Below are positions 17,486 through 30,038 of a stretch of DNA of 64,000 bases, in pieces. Position numbers and translations under genes: made by a program. The notes beneath the pieces are model-generated. The model made no database searches. It saw nothing but the letters and a program-made list of their open reading frames with translations, and had not been told where the DNA came from. The DNA is taken from NCBI RefSeq assembly GCF_000007705.1, contig NC_005085.1:4411752-4475751 (forward strand), written 5' to 3'. Source of the DNA: Chromobacterium violaceum ATCC 12472. Lineage in GTDB: Bacteria > Pseudomonadota > Gammaproteobacteria > Burkholderiales > Chromobacteriaceae. How positions within the stretch are numbered: the stretch's first letter is position 1; each line of letters opens with the position of its first letter.

Positions 17486-18931
17486 TCAATGCAGCCGCGC
17501 GACACTCTGCGACAGCGGAATGCCCGCATCCTTCAGGCAGTCGGCCAGATCGCGCCAGCTCGCGTCGCGGTCGGGAGCCACGTCCGGCACCACCAGCCAC
17601 GGCACGCGGGCGGCGATTTCTTCGCTGCCTTTCACGCGCAGTCCGACCTCGTAGCCCTGAATCTCCGGCTGATACTCGGCCACCGCTTCCAACTGCTCGA
17701 TGCCGCCCTGGCTCGTCGCCAACAGCGCCACCGAAATGCCCAGGCGCTTGCGGTTCCAGGCGCGCATGCCGCTGGACAGGGCCTCCCACCATGGCAGCGG
17801 CGCGAACAGCTCGGCTTCGCCATACTCCATTTCGGCGGCGATCGCCTGCTGCACCAGCGGCATCGCCGCATCCAGCGCGCGGCGCGCCAGGCGGCGCGCG
17901 CGCTCCGGCGGCAGCGCGCCGCGCTCGACCAGGAATGGAATCCAGCTCATCACCAGCTGCGGCTCCGAGGTTTTGCTCGCCGCCTCAAAGGTTGCCCGCG
18001 ACGACTCCGGATCCAGCGGCGCGAAATCGCAGCCGGCATCCATCACCTGCGCCAGCTGTACCAGATCCTGGCAAGCGCGCTCGTTCAGCATGTCCACGGT
18101 GAACAGGGTCGGGGAAATCCACAAAATGGACTTTTCCGGCACCTCCAAGGCGTCGGCCAGCGCCACCTCCAGCGACTCCAGCCTCGGGAAATGCCACCAG
18201 ACTCCGCCCTGGCTGCGGGAAAAGGCGAACGGCAACGCCCACAATTCGAACGACACCACATTGCCGTCCTTGCGCATCACCTCGGGAAAGGCCACGGTGT
18301 CGCGCGCGCAGCCCACCAGCAATTGGCGCGCGGCCGGCTCCGCCATCAGCGACAGCTGCGCCTCGGTGAACACCGCCTGGTCGCCGGCCATCAGCGCCAT
18401 TTGCACCGCGGCCGCCAGTTGCGCCAACTCCATGGGCTTGCCCACCGCCTGGCGCGCTTGTTCCGCCAACCTGCCGACCGCCTGCTGGCGCTCGGCCGGC
18501 GGCAAGGGCTTGGTCGGACCGGCGCGCATTTCGCGCGGCTCCGGGCCGGCCGCGTCGCGGTCGGCGTAAGCCTTGTGCAGGCGCTGATAAACGCGCATCG
18601 CCTCGTCGCAGATTTCCTGCAGCTCACCGACGCTGGGTTCGATCTCGTCGTAGAAATTGAAGTCGAACAGCTTCAGCCGCAGATTGCAGACATAGACGGT
18701 GAGATTCTCCTCCTCGTCGAACAACACCGCGCTGGCCAGGCCATCGCGTTCGCGGCCGGGAAAGTCGGTATCGTCATTGCCTACCAGGCGGCAGACAAAG
18801 GCGGGGGATTCGGTATGCACCAGATACTCGGCGCCCTCCAGCCCCTGCTCGTCGACGGCATCGCCGAAAATGAAGCGGTTGGGCAGGTAAGGCTCGCCCC
18901 GAATACGGGCATTGCGCGGCAGGGATTTCAT
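17486..18931 (-). CDS. Conserved-looking hypothetical protein, 481 residues
   Basis: I do not recognise the family. The protein is soluble, acidic and Ala/Leu-rich, without a signal peptide or membrane segment. Residues 1-115 have a beta-rich composition (PNRFIFGDAVDEQGLEGAEYLVHTESP, LTVYVCNLRLKLFDFNFYDEIEP). Residues 130-200 are a helical, Ala/Gln-rich linker. The rest contains Trp-rich segments (GGVWWHFPRLES, PLPWWEALSSGMRAWNRK). Codon use and composition match the neighbours and the frame is long and clean, so it is a real gene. It is transcribed toward the terminator at 17432. About 75 bp separate it from the GNAT gene upstream. Confidence 0.75.
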   Translation of the reverse strand: MKSLPRNARIRGEPYLPNRFIFGDAVDEQGLEGAEYLVHTESPAFVCRLVGNDDTDFPGRERDGLASAVLFDEEENLTVYVCNLRLKLFDFNFYDEIEPSVGELQEICDEAMRVYQRLHKAYADRDAAGPEPREMRAGPTKPLPPAERQQAVGRLAEQARQAVGKPMELAQLAAAVQMALMAGDQAVFTEAQLSLMAEPAARQLLVGCARDTVAFPEVMRKDGNVVSFELWALPFAFSRSQGGVWWHFPRLESLEVALADALEVPEKSILWISPTLFTVDMLNERACQDLVQLAQVMDAGCDFAPLDPESSRATFEAASKTSEPQLVMSWIPFLVERGALPPERARRLARRALDAAMPLVQQAIAAEMEYGEAELFAPLPWWEALSSGMRAWNRKRLGISVALLATSQGGIEQLEAVAEYQPEIQGYEVGLRVKGSEEIAARVPWLVVPDVAPDRDASWRDLADCLKDAGIPLSQSVARLH

Positions 18932-19005
18932 CAGGCAACACTATCTACGTTTACAAGCATCTATTGTAGCGCCGCCATCCTCAGGCTAGAAGCCCGCCGC
19001 GCGAT

Positions 19006-19743
19006 TTACGACTGCGCCGCAACAATCTGCGACAAACGGCTTCGCTGCCTGCCGCCCGCGTCGAAATTGTCCTCATCCAACCAGGCTTCCAATGCGGCGC
19101 GCCTCGCCGGCCACTCGCCATCCAGGATAGAGAACCACGCCGTGTCGCGATTGCGGCCCTTGTTGACGCGCGCTTGCCGGAACAGGCCCTCGAAGGTGAA
19201 GCCCAGCCGCAGCGCCGCCTTGACCGACGGCGCATTCTGCGCGTCGCATTTCCATTCATAACGGCGGTAGCCCAACTCGAAAGCGCGGCGCATCATCAGG
19301 TACATCGCCTCGGTCGCCTGCCGGCTGCGCTGCAATCTGGGCGAGAAATTCAAGAATCCCACCTCGATGCTGCCATCTTCCGGCGCGATGCGCAGATAAC
19401 TGCACAAGCCGATCGCCGCGCCATCCGCCTGGTCGACGATCGCATAGAACTGCGGGTCGTCCCGCAGGGAATTCGCGCTCACCCACTGCAGCCAATCCTC
19501 CAGGCAAGGAAAAGGGCCATGACTGAGGTAAGTCCAGTTCGCGCCGCCTGGAATCTTATGCAGTTCGTCGAATAGTTGCTCTCCGTGCCGCGCCCTGTCC
19601 AGCGGCTCCACGCGACAGTACCGGCCCTCCAGCGTTTGGCGCGGCGGGTGACGCGCGCCTGGCCACGCCACCCGCATGCCCACCATCTGGCCGTTCGCAT
19701 TCGCTTCCGCCGGCTGCGCCAACGCATCCCAGTCAACACGCAT
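19006..19743 (-). CDS. GNAT family N-acetyltransferase
   Basis: This 245-residue protein has a RimJ/RimL-like GNAT domain: LEGRYCRVEPLDRARHGEQLF, IGLCSYLRIAPEDGSIEVGFLNFSPRLQRSRQATEAMYLMM and NAPSVKAALRLGFTFEGLFRQARV. It would transfer an acetyl group from acetyl-CoA to an unknown amine. The ATG at 19743 lies inside the 3' end of the upstream rhodanese gene (11-bp overlap), so the two are coupled. A start at 19815 is in frame but would lie deep within the rhodanese gene. The substrate is unknown. Confidence 0.85.
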   Translation of the reverse strand: MRVDWDALAQPAEANANGQMVGMRVAWPGARHPPRQTLEGRYCRVEPLDRARHGEQLFDELHKIPGGANWTYLSHGPFPCLEDWLQWVSANSLRDDPQFYAIVDQADGAAIGLCSYLRIAPEDGSIEVGFLNFSPRLQRSRQATEAMYLMMRRAFELGYRRYEWKCDAQNAPSVKAALRLGFTFEGLFRQARVNKGRNRDTAWFSILDGEWPARRAALEAWLDEDNFDAGGRQRSRLSQIVAAQS

Positions 19744-20125
19744 CGCACACCTCCTTGCCGCAGCCTTTGTCTCGGGTGGTCGCATAGCCGTCCCGCTTCC
19801 ACCAATCCAGGCCACCCTGCAGCTCCTTCACTTTGAAACCTAGCTGGGTCAGCCTCAACGCGCCCTTGGTCGAGCCGTTGCAGCCTATGCCGTCGCAAAA
19901 TGCCACCAAGGTGATATCTCGCGGCAGATCGGCGGTGTTCTCCGCGGTCATGAGCCGATGGGGGCGGCTCAATGCGCCGGGTATGGTTTCGTGATCGAAC
20001 GCCTCAACACTGCGGGTGTCGATCAACAGCAATGACCGGTCGCCGCCGGCAAGCGCTTGCGCGACATCGGCGGCATCGATCTCATAGGCCAGCTTGGCCT
20101 CGTAAAACTCCTGTTGGCTGATCAT
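19733..20125 (-). CDS. Rhodanese-like domain protein
   Basis: This 130-residue protein is a single rhodanese domain with the features LLLIDTRSVEAFDHETIPGA, an active-site loop CDGIGCNGST (Cys77), and LGFKVKELQGGLDWWKRDGY. It may act as a thiosulfate or persulfide sulfurtransferase. The C-terminus has an extra Cys pair (DKGCGKEVCDAC) that could serve in persulfide relay or metal binding. The ATG at 20125 has a good ribosome site (AAGGAGTGG); a longer start at 20182 has none. It is the first gene of a two-gene operon with the GNAT and diverges from the MocR regulator. Confidence 0.85.
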   Translation of the reverse strand: MISQQEFYEAKLAYEIDAADVAQALAGGDRSLLLIDTRSVEAFDHETIPGALSRPHRLMTAENTADLPRDITLVAFCDGIGCNGSTKGALRLTQLGFKVKELQGGLDWWKRDGYATTRDKGCGKEVCDAC

Positions 20126-20220
20126 GGCGCCCACTCCTTGGTTTGTTTGGCAATGCTGGTATGCTAAGCGGAAAGTCATCATGAAAATAGCTCCACTTCT
20201 CTCATTCTGACGGAACCACT

Positions 20221-21675
20221 TTGGACAATGATTGGATAGCCGATTACCTGAGGCCGAGGCTGGCGCGCGACAACGGCGAACACCTGTCGCGACAGCTCTA
20301 CCGCCAGCTGCGCGAACTGATAGGCCAACGCCGGCTGGCTGGCGGCAGCGTACTGCCCGCTAGCCGCGCGCTGGCCCAGGCCATGCAGCTGGGGCGCAAT
20401 ACCGTGCTCTCCGCCTACGACCAATTGGCAGCCGAAGGCTATCTGGAAAGTCGCCACGGCTCCGGCACCTACGTCTGCGACGTCTTCACCAACAGTACCT
20501 CGCAAACCAGCCATTCCACCGCGCCTGCGCGCCCACTCTCCCAGCGCGGCCAACGCCTGACCGCAAGCAGCCGGCTGCCGGTCCGCAAGCTCGGCGCCTT
20601 CGTGCCAGGCCTGCCTGAACTGGAACTGTTCCCGCACAAGGCATGGCAACAGTGCCTCGCCAGGCAACAGCGCTCGGCGCCGCTGGAATGGCTGCATTAC
20701 CAACATCAGGGAGGCCTCCCGGCATTGCAAAGCGCTCTGATCCAATATCTGTACCTGACCCGCTCGGTCCGCTGCGAACCGGAACAAATCATCATCGCCC
20801 CAGGCGCCCAAAACGCATTGACGCTGTTGGCCCAGTTGCTGGCCGACCCAGGCGATGCCATCTGGCTGGAAGAGCCCGGCTACGCTGGCGCGCAAGCCGC
20901 CATGCAGGCCGCCGGCCTCCGCTGCCAAGCCATCCGCGTGGACGAGCAAGGCTTGCGTCCGGATCCGGAGGCGGCCCCTCCCCGCATCATCTATGTCACG
21001 CCGGCCCACCAATATCCGACCGGCGCAGTGATGGCGCTGCCGCGCCGGCTGGAACTGCTGGCGCATGCCCGCCGCCACGGCAGTTGGATAATAGAAGACG
21101 ACTACGATGGCGAGTTCTGCTATGCCTCGGCCCCGCTGGCCGCGTTGCAAAGCCTGGATCGGGATGGCCGAGTGATCTATCTCGGCACCTTCAGCAAGGT
21201 CATGTTCCCCAGCTTGAAGCTTGCCTACCTGGTGCTGCCCCCCGAATTAGTCGATTCTTACCGCCGCTGCCAGGCCAGGTTGCAAGGCGAAGGCAGCTAT
21301 CTGCAACAGGCCGCCGTCGCGGACTTCATCGCGCAGGGGCATTTCGCCCGCCATATCCGACACATGCGCGAGCTGTACCAGCGCCGCCAGCAGCTGCTGA
21401 AGCATGCGGCAGACCAATATCTGGGACACGCCATGTCGCTTCATGGCGGCGACGCCGGCATGCATCTTCTGGCCGAACTGCCGGACGGCTTTGATGAATG
21501 GGAACTGCAGGCTGCCGCAGCCGAGCGCCTGTTGTGGCTCAGGCCGTTGGCCCGCCACTTCCTAGATACCCCATACCGCAACGGATTGGTATTGGGTTAC
21601 GCCGGCATCGACGATCACGCTATCCGCCCAGCCGTGCAACAATTGGCTGACTTGCTGGAAACGAGGCTGAAATGA
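20221..21675 (+). CDS. MocR/PdxR-family regulator (GntR HTH fused to aminotransferase domain)
   Basis: The protein has 484 residues. The N-terminal GntR winged helix (about 20-86: LSRQLYRQLRELIGQRRLAGGSVLPASRALAQAMQLGRNTVLSAYDQL) is joined to a fold-type I aminotransferase domain with the PLP-binding Lys326 in YLGTFSKVMFPSLK. Such proteins sense PLP or amino acids and do not usually catalyse transamination. The start is probably TTG at 20221. It is divergent from the rhodanese-GNAT pair, which is its likely target, and overlaps the DUF523 gene by ATGA. Confidence 0.9.
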   Translation: MDNDWIADYLRPRLARDNGEHLSRQLYRQLRELIGQRRLAGGSVLPASRALAQAMQLGRNTVLSAYDQLAAEGYLESRHGSGTYVCDVFTNSTSQTSHSTAPARPLSQRGQRLTASSRLPVRKLGAFVPGLPELELFPHKAWQQCLARQQRSAPLEWLHYQHQGGLPALQSALIQYLYLTRSVRCEPEQIIIAPGAQNALTLLAQLLADPGDAIWLEEPGYAGAQAAMQAAGLRCQAIRVDEQGLRPDPEAAPPRIIYVTPAHQYPTGAVMALPRRLELLAHARRHGSWIIEDDYDGEFCYASAPLAALQSLDRDGRVIYLGTFSKVMFPSLKLAYLVLPPELVDSYRRCQARLQGEGSYLQQAAVADFIAQGHFARHIRHMRELYQRRQQLLKHAADQYLGHAMSLHGGDAGMHLLAELPDGFDEWELQAAAAERLLWLRPLARHFLDTPYRNGLVLGYAGIDDHAIRPAVQQLADLLETRLK

Positions 21676-22172
21676 AGAAACCGACGCTGTTGGTCAGCGC
21701 CTGCCTGCTGGGGCAACCTGTACGCTACGATGGCCAATCCAAACCGCTCTCCAGCCCGCAATGGGAAGCCCTGAGGCAACGCTGGGACCTGATCCCAGTC
21801 TGTCCGGAATGCCTGGGCGGGCTGCCCACGCCCAGACCGGCAGCGGAGATTATCGACGGTGCCGGCGACGATGTGCTGGATGGAACAGCCCGAATCCGGA
21901 CCGGCAATGGCTCCGATGTCACCCAGGAATTCATCGCCGGCGCGCAGCGCGCGCTGGAAATCGCCAGAGAAAGCGGCTGCGCGCAGGCCTTGCTGAAAGC
22001 CAATAGTCCATCTTGCGGCAATCGACAGATTTACGATGGCAGTTTTTCATCGCGCCTGCGCGAGGGGCAAGGCGTGGCCGCCAGCTTGCTGAGCCAACAT
22101 GGCATCAGGGTATGGAACGAGGAGGACATTGGAACGCTGTTGAATCGGCAGGACGGTCAAGCATCAGAATAA
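21672..22172 (+). CDS. DUF523 family protein (YbbK-like)
   Basis: This 166-residue protein has the DUF523 signature: LVSACLLGQPVRYDGQSK at the N-terminus, PVCPECLGGLPTPRPAAEI, and ALLKANSPSCGNRQIYDGSF. Conserved cysteines (residues near 11, 44, 47 and 115) suggest metal or cluster binding. The function of the family is unknown. It is coupled to the MocR gene by a four-base overlap. The twin terminators of the rRNA operon, which work in both directions, lie downstream. Confidence 0.85.
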   Translation: MKKPTLLVSACLLGQPVRYDGQSKPLSSPQWEALRQRWDLIPVCPECLGGLPTPRPAAEIIDGAGDDVLDGTARIRTGNGSDVTQEFIAGAQRALEIARESGCAQALLKANSPSCGNRQIYDGSFSSRLREGQGVAASLLSQHGIRVWNEEDIGTLLNRQDGQASE

Positions 22173-22262
22173 ATAGCACAGGCGTGCCGAAAGCGGCATC
22201 GTGTCATTAGAAAAGCCCTGGAAACAGGTTGAGCTACGAGCTTCCCTGCGACACGGCAATAA

Positions 22263-22294
22263 AAAAACCCCGCCAGGCAACTGGCGGGGTTTTT
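22263..22294. terminator. Terminator T2 of the rRNA operon, bidirectional
   Basis: A 14-bp perfect stem (AAAAACCCCGCCAG / CTGGCGGGGTTTTT) with a GCAA tetraloop. On the minus strand it lies downstream of the 5S gene; on the plus strand it closes the mocR-DUF523 pair. Confidence 0.9.
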
Positions 22295-22338
22295 CATGGA
22301 AACGGGCAGGAAGTCGCGCGATCCGCGCGCACAATGCA

Positions 22339-22368
22339 AAAACCCCAGCTCGTCTGAGCTGGGGTTTT
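22339..22368. terminator. Terminator T1 of the rRNA operon, bidirectional
   Basis: A 13-bp perfect stem (AAAACCCCAGCTC / GAGCTGGGGTTTT) with a four-base loop, immediately downstream of 5S on the minus strand. Confidence 0.9.
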
Positions 22369-22380
22369 GCGTATGGGCGT

Positions 22381-22493
22381 CTGGCGGTGTCCTACTTTCA
22401 CATGGCGAATGCCACACTATCATCGGCGCTAAGGCGTTTCACGGTCCTGTTCGGGATGGGAAGGCGTGGGACCACCTCGCTATGGCCACCAGA
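22381..22493 (-). rRNA. rrf: 5S ribosomal RNA
   Basis: The minus strand contains GGTGGCCATAGCGAGGTGG, CCCATCCCGAACAGG and GTGAAACG, the conserved helices of 5S rRNA, and ends with GGACACCGCCAG. It is the last RNA of the operon, about 125 bp after 23S. The ends are estimated to within a few bases. Confidence 0.95.
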
Positions 22494-22618
22494 CATAAAC
22501 TGGTCAAACTCAAGAAGCCTGAACCAGAGATCCTCTCTGATTCTGAATATTCGGTATCTGATCGTGTCGCACACACGCTATCTTCGCGCCTTGGATTCTC
22601 CAAGCCACTCAAATGATA

Positions 22619-25506
<2,888 letters not shown>

Positions 25507-25690
25507 CTATCATTTCAGTAACCTAAATCACCAAAACGACGGAGCGTGTTTGTGCGACGACTGCACCGCCCCTTTTGATATGGCGACGCAGCCTTAGATA
25601 CAATCAAATACCCAAGATGACGATTTGTCCGCGTAAAGAGTTAACTCTACGCTTTCATCTCGCCGTCTTATATATTCGGCTTCTTCAGTT

Positions 25691-25701
25691 TGTTAAAGAT
25701 C
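25691..25701 (-). promoter_or_regulatory. boxA-like antitermination site in the 16S-23S spacer
   Basis: The minus strand reads GATCTTTAACA, one base from the boxA core, between tRNA-Ala and 23S. Spacer boxA sites bind the NusB/NusE complex to sustain rRNA transcription. The spacer 25507-25759 holds no gene. Confidence 0.6.
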
Positions 25702-25759
25702 GGGCGTTTTACAACGCAAACAAAATCAAACTTCTCAATTCGATTTTGTTTGCGGCGTA

Positions 25760-25835
25760 TGGTGGAGGATGACGGGATCGAACCGACGACCCCCTGCTTG
25801 CAAAGCAGGTGCTCTCCCAACTGAGCTAATCCCCC
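25760..25835 (-). tRNA. tRNA-Ala (TGC)
   Basis: A 76-nt cloverleaf with acceptor stem GGGGGAT/ATCCTCC, anticodon loop TTTGCAA (anticodon TGC), T-loop GTTCGATCC and encoded CCA. It sits in the 16S-23S spacer, the standard place for this tRNA. Confidence 0.97.
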
Positions 25836-25921
25836 TCTTTTTGGGTGATGCTGCGTTGCTCAGTCGCTCATGTGCATGAGCACACTTCGCTTCTTCGCGC
25901 CTTGCCTGACCCAAAAAATAC

Positions 25922-25998
25922 TGGTGGGTCTGGTAGGACTCGAACCTACGACCCCTGCGTTATCAACACAGTGCTCTAACCAGCTGAGCTACAAACCC
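25922..25998 (-). tRNA. tRNA-Ile (GAT)
   Basis: A 77-nt cloverleaf with GGGTTTG/CAGACCC acceptor stem, anticodon GAT in TTGATAA, T-loop GTTCGAGTC and encoded CCA. It is the first tRNA after 16S in the operon. Confidence 0.97.
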
Positions 25999-26177
25999 AG
26001 TAGTCGTTTGATACCACATCCTTTTCGATCAAAATCAAGCAGATCCAGGCGAAAGCTGACGACGTGTACATCGAGTACACGAGGAGGCTTTCAACGCAGA
26101 GCTGCGCAGATTTTCATCGAAAATGCCCTTAACTTGAATAACCGATAGGCTGTAAGTACTTGGCAATCGCCAGTCTC

Positions 26178-27715
<1,538 letters not shown>

Positions 27716-27830
27716 CAATCTCTTAGCAATTTCTGGCACGCAAGTTCAAAGAAATAACTGGTATTTCCTATCTCTTGCAGTGCAAGTATTTGGCTTTCGC
27801 CAAGCACTTACACCTATCGGTTATTCGTTC

Positions 27831-27842
27831 TGTTAAAGAGCA
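27831..27842 (-). promoter_or_regulatory. boxA of the rRNA operon leader
   Basis: The minus strand reads TGCTCTTTAACA, the exact boxA sequence recognised by the rRNA antitermination complex, between the promoter and 16S. Confidence 0.85.
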
Positions 27843-27919
27843 GTGCTGGTCGCTGCGTCGTCATCACCGGAACCGTTTCGTTTCCGCTGTTTCGTTCGCT
27901 GCGTCAGCTGAGGAGGCGA

Positions 27920-27948
27920 ACTATACGCCCCGACCCCGGACCCGTCAA
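27920..27948 (-). promoter_or_regulatory. rRNA operon promoter
   Basis: On the minus strand: -35 TTGACG (27948-27943), a 17-bp GC-rich spacer, and -10 TATAGT (27925-27920). A GC-rich discriminator (TCGCC) follows, as in stringently controlled rRNA promoters. An AT-rich stretch with T6 and AATTT lies just upstream and could serve as an UP element. The rest of 27716-28107 is leader and divergent upstream DNA without genes. Confidence 0.88.
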
Positions 27949-28107
27949 CACCTTTCTGCAAAGAAATTGAAAAAATCTGGTCAAACCACTGTAAACCGCT
28001 GATAACAATAGAAACAGGATTTGAAGCTGCCATGCAATGGCCTCCACTAGCCTGCCGGCCGCCATGAATGGATAATCTGCGGTCCACCTTTTCATGCAGC
28101 ATCGAAC

Positions 28108-28743
28108 GTGAACCACAAGACCTGGATCTTCGACCTCGACGACACCCTCCACCACGCCAGCGGCGGCATCTTCGACCATATCAACAAGCTGATGACCGAA
28201 TACATGATGCGCCAACTCGGCGTGGACGAGGCGGAGGCCTGCGCGCTGCGCTCCCGCTACTGGGCCCAGTACGGCGCGACCATGCACGGCCTGTCCACCC
28301 ATCACGGCATCGATCCGCAACAGTTCCTGATCGAGACCCACCCGGTGGAGGTATTGGAACAGTGGCTGCAATTCGAAGACAGGCTGGCGGAAAACCTGAG
28401 CGCGCTGCCCGGCCGCAAGATCATCCTGTCCAACGGACCGCAGCATTACGTGGAAGGCATCCTGCAGCGGATGCGGATACAGCATCATTTCGAATCGGTA
28501 TACGGCGTGGAGCGGCTGAACTATGTGCCCAAGCCTCACCTTGACGCTTTCCAGACCGTCCTGGCACGCGAAGGCCTGAATCCCGCTCACTGCATCATGG
28601 TGGAGGATTCGCTGCCCAATCTGCTGACGGCGAAGGAGCTGGGCATGACCACGATCTGGGTAAGCCGCGAGCCGCGCAAGCCGGCGCACGTCGATCACCG
28701 CGTCGAGAAGATCAGCCAGTTGCTGCGGCTACACCTGGACTGA
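28108..28743 (+). CDS. HAD-superfamily pyrimidine 5'-nucleotidase-type phosphatase
   Basis: This 211-residue HAD hydrolase has motif I FDLDDTLHHAS (nucleophile Asp9, acid Asp11), motif II ILSNGPQHYVEG, the Lys of motif III in VPKPHLDAF and motif IV VEDSLPNL. The pattern matches the pyrimidine 5'-nucleotidase (SDT1/YjjG-like) group, which dephosphorylates pyrimidine nucleotides; the substrate is inferred. The start is GTG at 28108, which gives a family-typical N-terminus. It is divergent from the rRNA operon and closed by its own terminator. Confidence 0.85.
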   Translation: MNHKTWIFDLDDTLHHASGGIFDHINKLMTEYMMRQLGVDEAEACALRSRYWAQYGATMHGLSTHHGIDPQQFLIETHPVEVLEQWLQFEDRLAENLSALPGRKIILSNGPQHYVEGILQRMRIQHHFESVYGVERLNYVPKPHLDAFQTVLAREGLNPAHCIMVEDSLPNLLTAKELGMTTIWVSREPRKPAHVDHRVEKISQLLRLHLD

Positions 28744-28761
28744 CCCAGCACACATATATAG

Positions 28762-28791
28762 AAAAAGGCCGGGAAACTTCCCGGCCTTTTT
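28762..28791. terminator. Bidirectional rho-independent terminator
   Basis: A 14-bp perfect stem (AAAAAGGCCGGGAA / TTCCCGGCCTTTTT) between the converging HAD gene and potD. Confidence 0.9.
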
Positions 28792-28811
28792 GCTGAATCG
28801 CGCGGACCCTC

Positions 28812-29876
28812 TTACTTCAGCTTGATCTCGGACCACACCTTGTTCAGCTCGCGGCGATCCTTGGCGTTCAGATCGTGCAGCTGCTGCAGGCGCGGCAGGT
28901 CGGTGCTGGTCGGGAAGATCGCCGGGATCTTGGTCAGCTCGGTCTTGACGAACTTGCCGGCGGCGGCGTTCGGATTGCCGTTGCCCATCTCGTTGGTCAG
29001 GCCGGCGGCGTTCTTGCCGTCCAGCATGAAGTTGATGAACTTGTAGGCCAGATCCTTGCGCGGCGCGTCCTTCAGCACCACGAAGTTGTCCAGCGACAGG
29101 GTATTGCCTTCCTTCTGCAGGCTGAAGTTCAGCGCGAAAGCGCGCTTGGCCTTCTTGGCGTCCTGCTGGGCCTGGAACATGTCGTTGGAGTAGCCGAAGG
29201 CGACATAGATGTTGCCGACGGTCAGTTCCTTGATGTAGGACTGGTTGTTGAAGGCTGCCCAGTACGGCTTGGCCTTCAGGATCACGTCGCGGGCGGCTTT
29301 CCAATCGGCCGGGTTAGTGGAATTGGCCGGCTTGCCCAGATACATCAGCGCGGCGGCGATCAGCTCGCGCTGCGAATCCAGCACCGTGACCTTGCCCTTG
29401 ATCTTGGCCAACAGCGCCGGATCGAAGATCAGCGCCCAGCTATTCACCTTGTCGGCCAGGCCCAGCTGCTTCAGCTTGGTTTCGTTGTAGCCGATCAGGG
29501 TGGTGGTGAACGCGTACGGGGCGGAGTACTTGTTGCCCTTGTCGAAGAAGCTGTTCAGGTAACCCGGGTTCAGGTTCTTGAAGTTGGGCAACTGCGCCTT
29601 GTCCAGGGGCTGGGCCTTGCCCTGCTTGATCAGCGCGTCGACGGCGAAGCCGGTCGGCACCACGATGTCGTAGCCCTTGGCGCCGGCGGCCAGCTTGGCC
29701 AGCAGTTCTTCGTTGTCACCGTAGTAATCCTGCACCAGCTTGCACTTGCAATAGGCCTCGAAATTCTTGGCCGCGCTCTCGGACAGGTAGTTGTTCCAGT
29801 TGTACAGATGCAGCTCTTCGGCGGCGAACGCCTGGGTGGAGGCCGCCAGCGCCAGCATCGCGAGGATCTTCTTCAT
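28812..29876 (-). CDS. potD: Polyamine ABC transporter, periplasmic substrate-binding protein
   Basis: This 354-residue protein has a signal peptide MKKILAMLALAASTQAFAA with cleavage after AFA. The mature protein is of the PotD/PotF type: LHLYNWNNYLSESAAKNFEAY, GYDIVVPTGFAVDALI, AFTTTLIGYN and NIYVAFGYSNDMFQAQ. It delivers putrescine or spermidine to the membrane permease. Two cysteines in AYCKCKLVQ are an unusual addition near the N-terminus. It is the last gene after potA, potB and potC, 160 bp downstream of potC. Whether it prefers putrescine or spermidine cannot be told from the sequence. Confidence 0.9.
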   Translation of the reverse strand: MKKILAMLALAASTQAFAAEELHLYNWNNYLSESAAKNFEAYCKCKLVQDYYGDNEELLAKLAAGAKGYDIVVPTGFAVDALIKQGKAQPLDKAQLPNFKNLNPGYLNSFFDKGNKYSAPYAFTTTLIGYNETKLKQLGLADKVNSWALIFDPALLAKIKGKVTVLDSQRELIAAALMYLGKPANSTNPADWKAARDVILKAKPYWAAFNNQSYIKELTVGNIYVAFGYSNDMFQAQQDAKKAKRAFALNFSLQKEGNTLSLDNFVVLKDAPRKDLAYKFINFMLDGKNAAGLTNEMGNGNPNAAAGKFVKTELTKIPAIFPTSTDLPRLQQLHDLNAKDRRELNKVWSEIKLK

Positions 29877-29960
29877 ATCGTTTCCTTTGTATTGCACAGC
29901 TTGGTGATACTACGAGAAAACCGGGAGACACCCCCTTGCGTCGCCCGGGTGCGGCGGCGA

Positions 29961-29998
29961 CGGCAAGGCATTATGCTGCAACGCAAAACGCCTTGCCG
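29961..29998. other. Intercistronic hairpin between potC and potD
   Basis: CGGCAAGGC (29961-29969) pairs with GCCTTGCCG (29990-29998), with a 20-nt loop, inside the 160-bp gap. Such a structure could stabilise the upstream mRNA or tune expression of the binding protein relative to the permease; no T-tract follows on the minus strand. Confidence 0.4.
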
Positions 29999-30038
29999 CC
30001 GGGTCGGCCATTCGGCCGGGCGGCTCGCGCCGCCCCGT

